Shown here one piece after another: positions 56,501-64,000 of a stretch of DNA of 64,000 bases. The position numbers were made by a program, and so were the translations under genes. Origin of the DNA: Hormoscilla sp. GM7CHS1pb (GTDB lineage Bacteria; Cyanobacteriota; Cyanobacteriia; Cyanobacteriales; Desertifilaceae); contig JACONN010000002.1 of NCBI GenBank assembly GCA_014323675.1, positions 992,001-1,056,000 of the forward strand. Reading direction: 5' to 3'. The notes beneath the pieces are model-generated. The model was not told the origin of the DNA. It was given only the letters and a program-made list of their open reading frames with translations, and made no database searches. Every line of letters begins with the position of its first letter. The first letter of the stretch is position 1.

Positions 56501-58260
56501 GAATGGGGATACGGCATCGAGTGCCATTAAGCAGGTAGCTTCCGGTCGCTTTGGGGTGACGCCGGAGTACCTGATGAATGGCAAGCAGATTGAAATTAAA
56601 ATTGCCCAAGGGGCGAAACCCGGAGAAGGGGGCCAGCTACCGGGTAAAAAGGTGAGTCCTTATATTGCGAGTCTGCGGCGTTCTAAACCCGGCGTCCCCC
56701 TGATCTCCCCTCCTCCCCATCACGATATCTATTCGATCGAGGACTTGGCCCAGTTGATTTTTGACCTGCACCAAATTAATCCCCAGGCCAAGGTATCGGT
56801 GAAGCTAGTTGCGGAAATTGGTATTGGCACTGTCGCTGCTGGGGTGGCCAAGGCCCAATGCTGATGTTATCCAGATTTCCGGTCACGATGGCGGTACCGG
56901 TGCTTCCCCTCTCAGTTCGATCAAGCATGCGGGTGCGCCTTGGGAGTTGGGCGTGACTGAGGTCCATCAGACCCTGATGCAAAATGGTCTGCGCGATCGG
57001 GTTATCCTGCGTACTGACGGTGGCTTGAAAACTGGTTGGGATGTGGTGATGGCGGCCCTGATGGGGGCGGAAGAATATGGTTTTGGTTCTATCTCCATGA
57101 TTGCGGAGGGCTGCATTATGGCCCGGATCTGCCATACCAATAATTGCCCAGTGGGGGTAGCGACTCAGCAGGAAAAACTGCGCCAGCGGTTTACTGGTAT
57201 GCCCGAACATGTGGTCAATTTCTTCTATTTCGTGGCCCAAGAGGTGCGGCAGTTGTTGGCGCGACTGGGATACCTCAGTCTTCAGGAAATTATCGGTCGG
57301 GCGGATCTGCTGCAAGCAAGGGAAGGGGTGCAGTTGACCAAGACTTCGGCCTTAAACTTGAATTGCCTGTTGGAGTTGCCCGATAGCCGTTCCGATCGCA
57401 GTTGGCTAAACCATGAAGATGTTCACAGCAATGGCCCCGTTTTAGATGACCAGTTGCTAGCAGACCCGGACATTCAAAAAGCTATTAGCAACCAAGGTTC
57501 TGCGACCAAGCAGTTGGCAATTGTCAGTACGGACCGGTGCGTCGGGGCCCGCCTGGCAGGGGCGATCGCCAAAAAGTACGGCAACAGCGGTTTTGAAGGC
57601 GAGATTAATCTCAACTTTACTGGCAGTGCGGGTCAAAGCTTTGGTGCCTTCAATTTACCGGGAATGAAGTCGATCCTAGAAGGAGAAGCGAATGATTATG
57701 TAGGCAAAGGGATGCATGGTGGGGAAATTATCATTAAACCACCAGCAGATGCTCCCTACAACCCAGCGGAAAATGTGATTGTGGGCAATACCTGTCTGTA
57801 CGGGGCTACTGGCGGAGTCCTGTTCGTGAATGGCACGGCGGGAGAACGGTTTGCTGTGCGCAACTCCATGGGTAAAGCGGTAATTGAAGGCGCTGGGGAT
57901 CATACCTGCGAGTACATGACTGGCGGTGTAGTTGTAGTCCTGGGTAAGGTGGGACGGAATGTCGCTGCTGGCATGACTGGCGGTATGGGCTATTTCTTGG
58001 ATGAAGATGGCAGTTTCCCGGAAAAGGTTAATCTTGAAATTGTCAAGATTCAGCGGGTGTCTTCCCCTGTTGGCCAACGACAACTGCAAGAGTTGATTCA
58101 AATGCATCGCGATCGCACGGGCAGTCAGAAGGCGAAGATGATTTTGGAGAATTGGGAGAAGTTTTTGCCCCTATTCTGGCAAGTAGTGCCTCCAAGTGAA
58201 GCGGATAGTCCAGAAGCTACTGCTGAGGCGGTTACTGAGAAAGTTGCTGTGAAGGCGTAG
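53517..58260 (+). CDS. glsF: Ferredoxin-dependent glutamate synthase (Fd-GOGAT), one frameshift and an in-frame repeat insertion
   Basis: Transfers the glutamine amide to 2-oxoglutarate, giving two glutamates, with electrons from ferredoxin. After a 40-residue propeptide the glutaminase starts at Cys41 ([23 protein letters not shown] favours the ferredoxin type). Further: [20 protein letters not shown], the FMN-binding domain ([31 protein letters not shown]), the 3Fe-4S cysteines in [15 protein letters not shown] and the C-terminal beta-helix ([13 protein letters not shown]). The frame breaks at about 56861, where one extra C stands before AAT GCT GAT; with it removed there are 1580 residues. 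A repeat (55480-55557) inserts about 25 residues after RFDGRG. The start may also be TTG 53502. Confidence 0.92.
55480..55557. repeat. Repeat insertion inside glsF: two ACGCTAAAGCGT hairpins plus TTACGAACC units
   Basis: GGGGAAACGCTAAAGCGTTT-ACTACGAACC (55480-55509), a copy with CTTTAG instead of CTAAAG (55510-55539), then TTACGAACC twice. Same family as the GGACTAAAGTCC hairpins at 23966-24072, with stem bases changed on both sides. It encodes [20 protein letters not shown] and TNLTNL in frame. Confidence 0.88.
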
Positions 58261-58279
58261 GGTGGGCACCGCCCACCAT

Positions 58280-58413
58280 CTGCCACAGGTTAAAACCTGT
58301 GGCTACACAAACAAAGCCCGCCGGCGCGGGCTATAATTGAGGGCGTCTCAAGCTGCCACAGGTTAAAACCTGTGGCTACACAAACAAAGCCCGCCGGCGC
58401 GGGCTATAATTGA
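58280..58413. repeat. Two copies of a ~61-bp repeat with a TATAAT box
   Basis: CTGCCACAGGTTAAAACCTG-TGGCTACACAAACAAAG, GCCCGCCGGCGCGGGC, TATAATTGA at 58280-58340 and 58353-58413, directly upstream of the RelE-type gene. Each copy has two hairpins (CCACAGGTTAAAACCTGTGG and GCCCGCCGGCGCGGGC) and ends in GGCTATAAT, which reads like a -10 box. Confidence 0.85.
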
Positions 58414-58457
58414 AGCCGATCGCTTTTTTCCGAGCTGATTTGAGCTATAATCCATAT

Positions 58458-58760
58458 ATGTCGTATATTATCGAATTTGCCGAGTCGGTTAAACAACAAC
58501 TTCGGGACTTATCTGCCAGAGAGCGCTCCATCGTCTTTGATGCTATTGAGGAACAACTGACCTACGAACCTTTGGTTGAGACGCGCAACCGAAAGCTGTT
58601 ACGTCCAAATGCAATTGCACCTTGGGAATTACGCATTGATTATTTGCGCATTTTCTATGAAGGGCTTCCCGATCGGCCAGATATATTGCGGATACTAGCG
58701 GTAGGTAGAAAAGAGGGGAATAAATTAATTATTGGCGGTCAAGAGGTAGAATTAAAATGA
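58458..58760 (+). CDS. RelE/ParE-type toxin
   Basis: 100 residues: MSYIIEFAESVKQQLRDLSA, RERSIVFDAIEEQLTYEPLV, ELRIDYLRIFYEGLPDRPDI, LRILAVGRKEGNKLIIGGQE. The R-I-x-Y-x-R pattern and length fit the RelE/ParE fold, which cuts mRNA in the ribosome or poisons gyrase. The gene comes before its antitoxin (reverse order), with the ATGA overlap at 58757-58760. The ATG at 58458 is chosen; a TTG upstream would add a repeat-encoded leader. Confidence 0.83.
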   Translation: MSYIIEFAESVKQQLRDLSARERSIVFDAIEEQLTYEPLVETRNRKLLRPNAIAPWELRIDYLRIFYEGLPDRPDILRILAVGRKEGNKLIIGGQEVELK

Positions 58761-59008
58761 AAACGATTGAACTTTCAACAGCTTCAAAGTCTTTATATGC
58801 TTATGCAGAAGAATTCAGTCAAGATATGGTTGTTTTAACATTACATGGTAAAGCTATTGCAACTGTATTTTCTATAAAAGATATCGATCCAGAGTCATTA
58901 TCGCTTAGTACAAATCCCGAGTTTCTAGCAATTATCCAGAAGGCAAGGGATGAATTTAAGGCAGGTAAAACTATCTCCTTGTCGGAAATGAAGCGAGAAT
59001 TGTTATAA
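58757..59008 (+). CDS. Antitoxin of the RelE/ParE-type pair
   Basis: 83 residues: MKTIELSTASKSLYAYAEEF, SQDMVVLTLHGKAIATVFSI, then an acidic-basic helical tail (NPEFLAIIQKARDEFKAGKT). The N-terminal beta-hairpin part is Phd/YefM-like. Overlaps the toxin stop by 4 bp. A truncated copy lies at 61014-61145. Confidence 0.78.
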   Translation: MKTIELSTASKSLYAYAEEFSQDMVVLTLHGKAIATVFSIKDIDPESLSLSTNPEFLAIIQKARDEFKAGKTISLSEMKRELL

Positions 59009-59133
59009 TTGACATTTACTCGATCGCTGCACTCAGTAGTAGGGTGGGCGGTGCCCACCGTGGTCCGTGGTCTTGCACCAGTTATGATTTTGTAGGGTGC
59101 CACCCTCGGTGTCTTTGGAGGAGGAACAAACAG

Positions 59134-59376
59134 ATGTTAGGATTTGACAGAATCACATTTAATACCCGGATAATGGCGGGACAAGCTTGCATTCGGGGAA
59201 TGCGAATACCCGTGTCTTTGATAGTGAATTTGGTGGCTAATGGTAAACCGGTGGAGGCTATTTTAGAAGAGTACCCCGATCTAGAACCAGAAGATATTAA
59301 ACAATCTTTGCTGTATGCTTCCTGGTTGACAAAAGAGAAGGTTTATGCCATCGGAGGGGCTGCTAAAATCGGATGA
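59134..59376 (+). CDS. DUF433 antitoxin
   Basis: 80 residues: MLGFDRITFNTRIMAGQACI, RGMRIPVSLIVNLVANGKPV, DLEPEDIKQSLLYASWLTKE. Very strong SD (GGAGGAGG) upstream. Overlaps the DUF5615 start by 4 bp. Note RGMRIPVSLIVN, the classical DUF433 core. Confidence 0.9.
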   Translation: MLGFDRITFNTRIMAGQACIRGMRIPVSLIVNLVANGKPVEAILEEYPDLEPEDIKQSLLYASWLTKEKVYAIGGAAKIG

Positions 59377-59885
59377 AATTATTGGCAGATATGGGAATTT
59401 CTCTGCGGACGGTAGCGTGGCTGCGGGATGCAGGTTATGAAGTGGTGCATCTTTACGAAGAAGGGTTAGAAACCCTGCCAGATGATGAAATTTTGGTTAA
59501 GGCGCGTACTGAAGGACGAATTGTGTTAACCTTAGATTTTGATTTCGGTCAGTTGTTAGCGATGAGTGGGGAGTCTTTGCCAAGTGTGATTTGATTTCGC
59601 CTCGGGAATGAGAATTACAATATGATTAATGAACGGTTGGCCACCGTGTTGCATCAACCGAGAGGTCCAAAACCCCAACCGAGAGGTTTCAAACCCCAAC
59701 CGAGAGGTTTAAAACCCCAACCGAGAGGTTTAAAACCCCAACCGAGAGGTTTCAAACCCCAACCGAGAGGTTTAAAACCCCAACCGAGAGGTTTCAAACC
59801 CCAACCGAGAGGTTTAAAACCCCAACCGAGAGGTTTCAAACCCCAACCGAGAGGTTTCAAACCCCAACAGTGGGGCACCGGTTAG
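59373..59885 (+). pseudogene. DUF5615 PIN-like toxin with in-frame TGA and a minisatellite tail
   Basis: MKLLADMGISLRTVAWLRDA, EGRIVLTLDFDFGQLLAMSG with the acidic LDFDFG motif. After ESLPSVI a TGA stands where the family has Leu/Ile; beyond it the same frame continues FRLGNENYNMINERLATVLH, the normal end of these toxins. Then a 21-bp tandem array (59656-59865) replaces the last residues with PRGFKPQ heptads until a stop at 59885. So the protein is either cut at 73 residues or read through. The catalytic residues are all upstream of the TGA. Confidence 0.78.
59656..59865. repeat. Ten tandem copies of a 21-bp unit at the 3' end of the DUF5615 gene
   Basis: Unit AACCGAGAGGTTTCAAACCC plus C, ten copies without gaps, alternating TTTCAAA and TTTAAAA. 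Within each unit AACC...GGTT and GGTTT-AAACC are palindromic. On the plus strand it reads PRG(F/L)KPQ in the toxin frame; on the minus strand it is open too (LGWGFKP), again because 21 is a multiple of three. Confidence 0.95.
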
Positions 59886-60142
59886 ATTGTGTGCGCTCAC
59901 TTCTAGTTGATAGCCGCCGGGTGCCGAGACGAGATGCATGTAATACAGCCCGCGCAGGCAGGCAATGTTGCGGAGTAGCCGGACCATGCACGGGTACCGT
60001 TCCAGAAAAATCGGTCTGTGTCCCCCCTTTTGTGCGTAAGGACCAGCGAGCTGTGGTCTCCACCGGTTGTGCGATGACGATGTCTCGGAAGATATAGACC
60101 CACCATCGGTTTAAATTTGATGCTCCCGTTCGCGATAGAAAT

Positions 60143-60202
60143 CTGCCACAGGTTAAAACCTGTGGCTACACAAACAAAGGCGGCCTGGGGAGGCTATAAT
60201 TA
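60143..60202. repeat. Third copy of the repeat with a TATAAT box
   Basis: CTGCCACAGGTTAAAACCTG-TGGCTACACAAACAAAG as at 58280, but the second hairpin is altered to GGCGGCCTGGGGAGGC before TATAATTAAGG. It sits about 55 bp upstream of the NYN gene start, just as the other copies precede the RelE-type gene. Confidence 0.82.
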
Positions 60203-60258
60203 AGGGCGATATCATCGCTCATCTGCTATAGTTGATTATCAAATACGGAGATCTGATA

Positions 60259-60912
60259 ATGACAGCACAATCTCTATGTCGAATCGGGGTTTTCTATGAT
60301 GGCTCTTTCTTTGTCTACGATCAATTATATTTTTTTAAGCGAGATTTAGGTTGGTTAATATTTGGACCATTTCACTCTTTGTTGTCAAACTTGCTCAGAG
60401 AAAAAGAACAAGGTTTTACGAGTTACAAAGTAGTTTATTCAGGATGGTATCAAGGCTTACATAGCTCTAATCAATCTAACGATCATCAACGGAGAGTAGA
60501 TCGAAACCGTCATTTAGATTTAATCCATGCAGGACAGGAATTGAGCCAAAGTACGTGCCAATGTCTCAATCACAGGGAGAAAAAGGGGTAGACGTAGCAA
60601 TGGCTGTTGATGCTCTGCAAGTGGGACTTGAAGGACATATAGATGTTGGTAACAGGTGACGGAGATTTTGTCCCGTTAGTAAGAGCATTGATGAAGCAAG
60701 GAATTAGAGTGGCGGTAGCGTATTTTGAATATGAAACCGAAAATTACCGCAGTTTTATAAATGACAGATTACTTACGGTTTGTAATTATGCAATAAACAT
60801 AAATGCTTTGGAAAGGGATAAAAAGTATCAACCAATGTTTAAAAGTTTGTTTAGAGCGAACAATCCCAAAAGTATTGATGATAGAACTTATGATGACAGG
60901 AGAGCAATCTAA
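60259..60912 (+). pseudogene. NYN-domain (LabA/DUF88-like) nuclease, two indels
   Basis: MTAQSLCRIGVFYDGSFFVY has the first NYN Asp (FYDGSFF); then the frame changes near 60538 by a CAGGA CAGGA duplication, continues GIEPKYVPMSQSQGEKGVDV, AMAVDALQVGLEGHIDV, and shifts again near 60646 to LVTGDGDFVPLVRALMKQGI with the TGDGDF acidic motif. Both lesions are small (5-bp duplication and an about 8-bp loss between short repeats), not homopolymer errors. NYN proteins are metal-dependent ribonucleases. The ATG at 60259 has GGAG 8 bp upstream. Confidence 0.78.
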
Positions 60913-61013
60913 CGATACTAGGACAAACCCATTTAATGTAAAACGTCCTCACAGGAGGCAGAGGAGGACGTTGCCTGCCAGAGTCAGGGAACGAGACAAG
61001 AGGTATAATTAAG

Positions 61014-61145
61014 ATGAAAACGATCGAACTTTCAACAACTTCTAAGCCTTTATATGCTTATGCAGAAGATTTCAGTCAAGATCTGGTTGTTTTAACATTA
61101 CATGGGTTCGCGATCGCAACTAGCACTCCGGGGGGTATAAGATGA
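61014..61145 (+). pseudogene. Truncated copy of the 58757 antitoxin
   Basis: MKTIELSTTSKPLYAYAEDF, SQDLVVLTLHGFAIATSTPG: 90% like the antitoxin at 58757 for the first 36 residues, then cut. Homology also covers the last 12 bp before the ATG, but no toxin precedes it. It ends in the SD region of the DUF6883 gene. Confidence 0.8.
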
Positions 61146-61474
61146 AACTTACAAACTCTGAAAAAGCCGTCATCGATCCTCGCAAACTTACAGGTTATTG
61201 TCTCAACCAAAATCATGCAGATGGTCAACACAAAGCGCGTGTATTTAAAGCAGCCCTCGATCTTAATGTAGATAATGTGGAAGAACTCAAAGCCGCGTTA
61301 TTAAATGCGGTAAAAAGTTATGATGCAATTCCAGATAAAGCGAACCAGTACGGACAAAAATACATTGTTGATTTTTCCATGAATCGCGGAAATAAAACGG
61401 CTATTATTCACAGCGTCTGGATAGTAAGAAACTCCGACCAACTTCCGTACTTAGTCACTTGTTATGTTCTTTAG
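61142..61474 (+). CDS. DUF6883 domain protein
   Basis: 110 residues: MKLTNSEKAVIDPRKLTGYC, LNQNHADGQHKARVFKAALD, NRGNKTAIIHSVWIVRNSDQ. Matches the small DUF6883 proteins that in many bacteria stand alone or at the end of toxin proteins; the H-x-x-G-x-H-K-A core suggests an enzyme of toxin type. It is followed after 17 bp by a DUF4926 gene, a recurring pair in cyanobacteria, so a toxin-antitoxin unit is a fair inference. Confidence 0.8.
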   Translation: MKLTNSEKAVIDPRKLTGYCLNQNHADGQHKARVFKAALDLNVDNVEELKAALLNAVKSYDAIPDKANQYGQKYIVDFSMNRGNKTAIIHSVWIVRNSDQLPYLVTCYVL

Positions 61475-61491
61475 ATTAGGAGGTTACAAAA

Positions 61492-61719
61492 ATGAAATTA
61501 CTCGATATCGTTGCTTTGCTGGATGATATGCCAGATATAGGTTTATATTGCGGTCAAGTCGGAACCATTGTTGAAGAATACGAACCGGGTGTTTTTGAAG
61601 TGGAATTTAGCGATACTACGGGACGTTCCTATGCTATTGAAACATTAACTGAAAATCAATTAATGCTTTTACATTATCAACCTTTGTCAACCGAAAAGTT
61701 GGCAGGGAGTGTTAGATAA
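61492..61719 (+). CDS. DUF4926 domain protein, partner of DUF6883
   Basis: 75 residues: MKLLDIVALLDDMPDIGLYC, GQVGTIVEEYEPGVFEVEFS, DTTGRSYAIETLTENQLMLL. Small beta-barrel (SH3-like) DUF4926 fold. Strong SD AGGAGG. Likely immunity or antitoxin function to the preceding gene. Confidence 0.83.
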   Translation: MKLLDIVALLDDMPDIGLYCGQVGTIVEEYEPGVFEVEFSDTTGRSYAIETLTENQLMLLHYQPLSTEKLAGSVR

Positions 61720-61819
61720 TACATCTCGTAGTCCAAAAGCTGGATTTCATATACCGATTTCCTCGATCGCTGCACTCGGCTTCTTGTTATTGACAATTCT
61801 CCATTGACAATTCACAATT

Positions 61820-62692
61820 ATGATAGAACCTCAACAGAAACCACGCTACAAAATCTATCAAGGTTTTCGGATACCGATGGGATTTCCTGTAGAGCATTTT
61901 GAATCTGCTTTGAACTATCAAGCTCAACCAGGAGATGCCTTTATTGTAACTTATCCTAAGTGTGGAACCACTTGGACTCAGCATATTATTTGGATGCTCC
62001 ACCATAATGGGCAACCCTTACCTGTGGGCAAGGATATTAACTTGGAAATTCCTCATTTGGAAGAAGTAAGTGCTGAATTTGTTGCAAATTTACCGGATCC
62101 CAGATTTATCAAAACCCACTTTTCCTATGAATTAACACCCTTTCATCCTGAGGCCAAATATATCTATGTGGCTCGTAATCCTTTTGATTGTGTTGTTTCT
62201 TTTTACTATCACACCAAGGGCTTCGTGAAACACTATGACTTTGCAGCAGGAACATTTGAACAATTTTTTGAATGCTTTATACGAGGAGAAGTAGATGGGG
62301 GAGATTACTTCGATCATCTCCTTGCTTGGTACGATCGTAAAGCGGATAAAAATGTCCTTTTCCTCACTTATGAACAGATGAAGGCAAATACTCGGCAAGC
62401 AATTATTGAAATTGCTGATTTTTTAGGACCTGAATATTCGTCAAAAGTTAAAGATGGAGAAATTCTCGATCGGATACTACATCATAGTAGTTTTGAACAG
62501 ATGAGCCAAAATCAAAGTCGTTGGTCGAGCAAACGTCCAGCAGATATTCCTTTCATTCGTAAAGGTCAAGTGGGAGATTGGCAAAACCATTTCTCGGAAA
62601 CCCAAAAGGCGAGATTACTGAAAAAATTTATTGCCAGGACAGCAGAAACCGGTATCGGACAACTATGGCCAGACTCCATCCAGATCGGGTAA
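61820..62692 (+). CDS. Sulfotransferase, cytosolic SULT-like
   Basis: 290 residues. PAPS-binding loops: TYPKCGTTWTQ (5'-PSB, about 49-59) and YVARNPFDCVVSFYYH (3'-PB), plus the C-terminal RKGQVGDWQNHF. The catalytic His is in KTHFSYE. It resembles eukaryotic SULT1-type enzymes; cyanobacterial relatives are found in natural-product pathways, but here no biosynthetic gene is near. The substrate is unknown. Confidence 0.88.
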   Translation: MIEPQQKPRYKIYQGFRIPMGFPVEHFESALNYQAQPGDAFIVTYPKCGTTWTQHIIWMLHHNGQPLPVGKDINLEIPHLEEVSAEFVANLPDPRFIKTHFSYELTPFHPEAKYIYVARNPFDCVVSFYYHTKGFVKHYDFAAGTFEQFFECFIRGEVDGGDYFDHLLAWYDRKADKNVLFLTYEQMKANTRQAIIEIADFLGPEYSSKVKDGEILDRILHHSSFEQMSQNQSRWSSKRPADIPFIRKGQVGDWQNHFSETQKARLLKKFIARTAETGIGQLWPDSIQIG

Positions 62693-63413
62693 TTTTTACA
62701 GTCGATAATCTGAGATGACGGGGCGATCGCCTGCATATTACCATGGTAAGTGCATAAAAATGATTTGTCATATCAAGTAGCAGCAAATTACCCACAATTA
62801 ATAACTTCGGACTTTTACCATCTCAAATGGAACGCAAAACGTTGGGTTTCGTGCCTCAACCCAATCTACAGCTGATGCAATTTTTATTATGGGCATTTAA
62901 TCAGACATGATATTTTTTTCCAGGTTTTTCTAACTTTCTGCTTTTTTGTGTTCTCCCATTCAGTAATTTAACCGTCAAAACTGTTGCTTTATAGTAAGCG
63001 GTGATGCATCATTCATTGCATATTTGCCTATCGGGTTAAATCGTGGCAACCTTCTATGAATAAGCGTTTCAGCCATAATAGCTATTTTTGACTATGCAGT
63101 TTAAATGCGCGACAATTGTCTCAATTTCCAATCGGGTTTAAAAATTGATAAACCTGGTTTATGGGCATATTTGATTTCACAAATAAAAAACTTGCTATAG
63201 TTAATTTGCAGTATTTTTCCTATGTTTAATGTAACGATCGGCGACCCCAAATATCATTATCTGCCTAGATGACGATCGCAGTAATGCAAAAGCAGTAAAA
63301 AGACAGAATTTAAATAGATCGCTTGACAGGAAAAATATAATAGTCAAGCGAGAAGCAGGTGCTGACATTAAAAATTGTCAAATTCACAACTCCTCGTCAT
63401 TTACCAGTACCAA
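62693..63413. other. 721-bp AT-rich gene-free stretch
   Basis: Nothing coding is visible. One repeat of the GTTGGGTTTCGTGCCTCAAC-CCAA family lies at about 62842-62868. The rest is AT-rich with no strong structure. Confidence 0.5.
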
Positions 63414-63812
63414 TTAATCGAGTATATCTTCTTCTACCCAAGAATAGTTGTCGAAGATTTGACCCAGGAGAAAATTAGATGGAATTTGACTGGGTTCGTA
63501 GTTCATCGCACGGTAAGCGGACTGTTTTTCCTCTGGCACAAAGCAAATGGCGGTCTGCTTCACTCCCACAGTGATGCGGGAGACTTGGTTCACAATGCTG
63601 TCAATCTCTTCGACCAGTTCCTCGGCCAGTTCCTGGTCGGGAGCAATGATAAAAAATGTTCTATGTCCGCCCTCGCTGGGAGCAATGCCAAAGGTACAGA
63701 GTTTCAGAAGTCGCTGAATGGAAGCTTCGCAAGACTCATAGAACAGATTAAATAAAGCTCGATAAAAGTCTTGAGCTAGAACGCGATCGTCTTGACTTGA
63801 TTGGGACAACAT
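63414..63812 (-). CDS. Hypothetical protein, function unknown
   Basis: 132 residues: DFYRALFNLFYESCEASIQR, KLCTFGIAPSEGGHRTFFII, APDQELAEELVEEIDSIVNQ, VGVKQTAICFVPEEKQSAYR. Acidic, no membrane segment, plausible alpha/beta fold. Not recognised. The ATG at 63812 is preceded by GGAG 7 bp upstream. Confidence 0.6.
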   Translation of the reverse strand: MLSQSSQDDRVLAQDFYRALFNLFYESCEASIQRLLKLCTFGIAPSEGGHRTFFIIAPDQELAEELVEEIDSIVNQVSRITVGVKQTAICFVPEEKQSAYRAMNYEPSQIPSNFLLGQIFDNYSWVEEDILD

Positions 63813-64000
63813 GGCAACTATCTCCTAGATCAACTCTGGTTTTCGATCCTATATTTTTAAGTATGCGCTCTTGCTCTAGATCTTCCCGTGATCGCAGTAT
63901 TAATATTACGTGACGATCTTCGAGGGGTAGTGTGATCTAAAATCTCTGAAACTGTGATCGTCATCAAGTAACGGCCAGTGATAGGATAGCTAGGGAGACT

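Noticed and set aside
59656..59865. The 21-bp array as a CRISPR array
   Set aside because: Units are contiguous without spacers.

Overview
The window comes from a cyanobacterium, most likely a filamentous one. Evidence is the very high density of HIP1-type GCGATCGC sites, the fused panC/cmk gene, a ferredoxin-type glutamate synthase, an RNase E with a basic C-terminal tail, a Tab2-type protein, a DUF1997 protein and an S1-domain protein of Rps1b length. The species cannot be told from the sequence.

Layout. 1-5.3 kb (minus): a ClC channel, a TldE/PmbA protease subunit, a Tab2-like RNA-binding protein, an S1-domain protein and a dienelactone hydrolase fragment. 5.35-8.13 kb: a 3'-truncated group II intron with reverse transcriptase, apparently inserted in an older intron 5' end. 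8.3-15.9 kb: GntR-type regulator, nitroreductase, a decayed DUF433/DUF5615 pair, large repeat arrays, a broken gamma-glutamylcyclotransferase-like gene, and a DarT toxin fused to a macrodomain. 16-19.3 kb: ffh-rpsP-khpA-phoH (SRP GTPase, ribosomal protein S16, RNA chaperone, PhoH). 19.3-24 kb: a second DUF433 locus, a PabB-PabC fusion, a CRISPR-ring-nuclease-like remnant and an orphan antitoxin. 24-30 kb: rne and a large radical SAM gene. 30-36.3 kb: duplicated 64-residue proteins, clpS, a CPBP protease, an intact DUF433/DUF5615 pair, a HEPN gene and a Ser/Thr kinase. 36.6-44.8 kb: tRNA-Lys(CUU), Uma2, pentapeptide protein, purM, rlpA, panC/cmk, DUF1997, pheA, LON-domain protein. 45-50.1 kb (minus): the str operon rpsL-rpsG-fusA-tuf-rpsJ. 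50-58 kb: iscA-like, a cupin, a TnpB-like gene and glsF. 58.4-62.7 kb: an accessory cluster with RelE-type, DUF433/DUF5615, NYN and DUF6883/DUF4926 genes, then a sulfotransferase.

Two things dominate. First, at least ten families of short palindromic repeats fill the intergenic space and have entered genes. A 20-22 bp element occurs eight times, always in the same orientation, and its removal restores the frame of a kinase, an antitoxin-like gene, rlpA and (as a 23-nt variant) a TnpB gene. A 68-bp hairpin with an 11-nt variable loop and compensatory stem changes interrupts Tab2 and the cyclotransferase gene, and its outer arms also enclose a completely different inner stem elsewhere. Other hairpins sit in frame inside pmbA and glsF. 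Second, toxin-antitoxin modules are common and mostly in decay.

Caution: at least eight genes (clcA twice, GntR, a hypothetical at 15.3 kb, pabB, LON, iscA, glsF) carry single-base indels, many in homopolymers and several in genes that should be essential. Many are probably sequencing errors, so a broken frame here is not by itself proof of a pseudogene. The 22- and 68-bp insertions cannot be explained that way.
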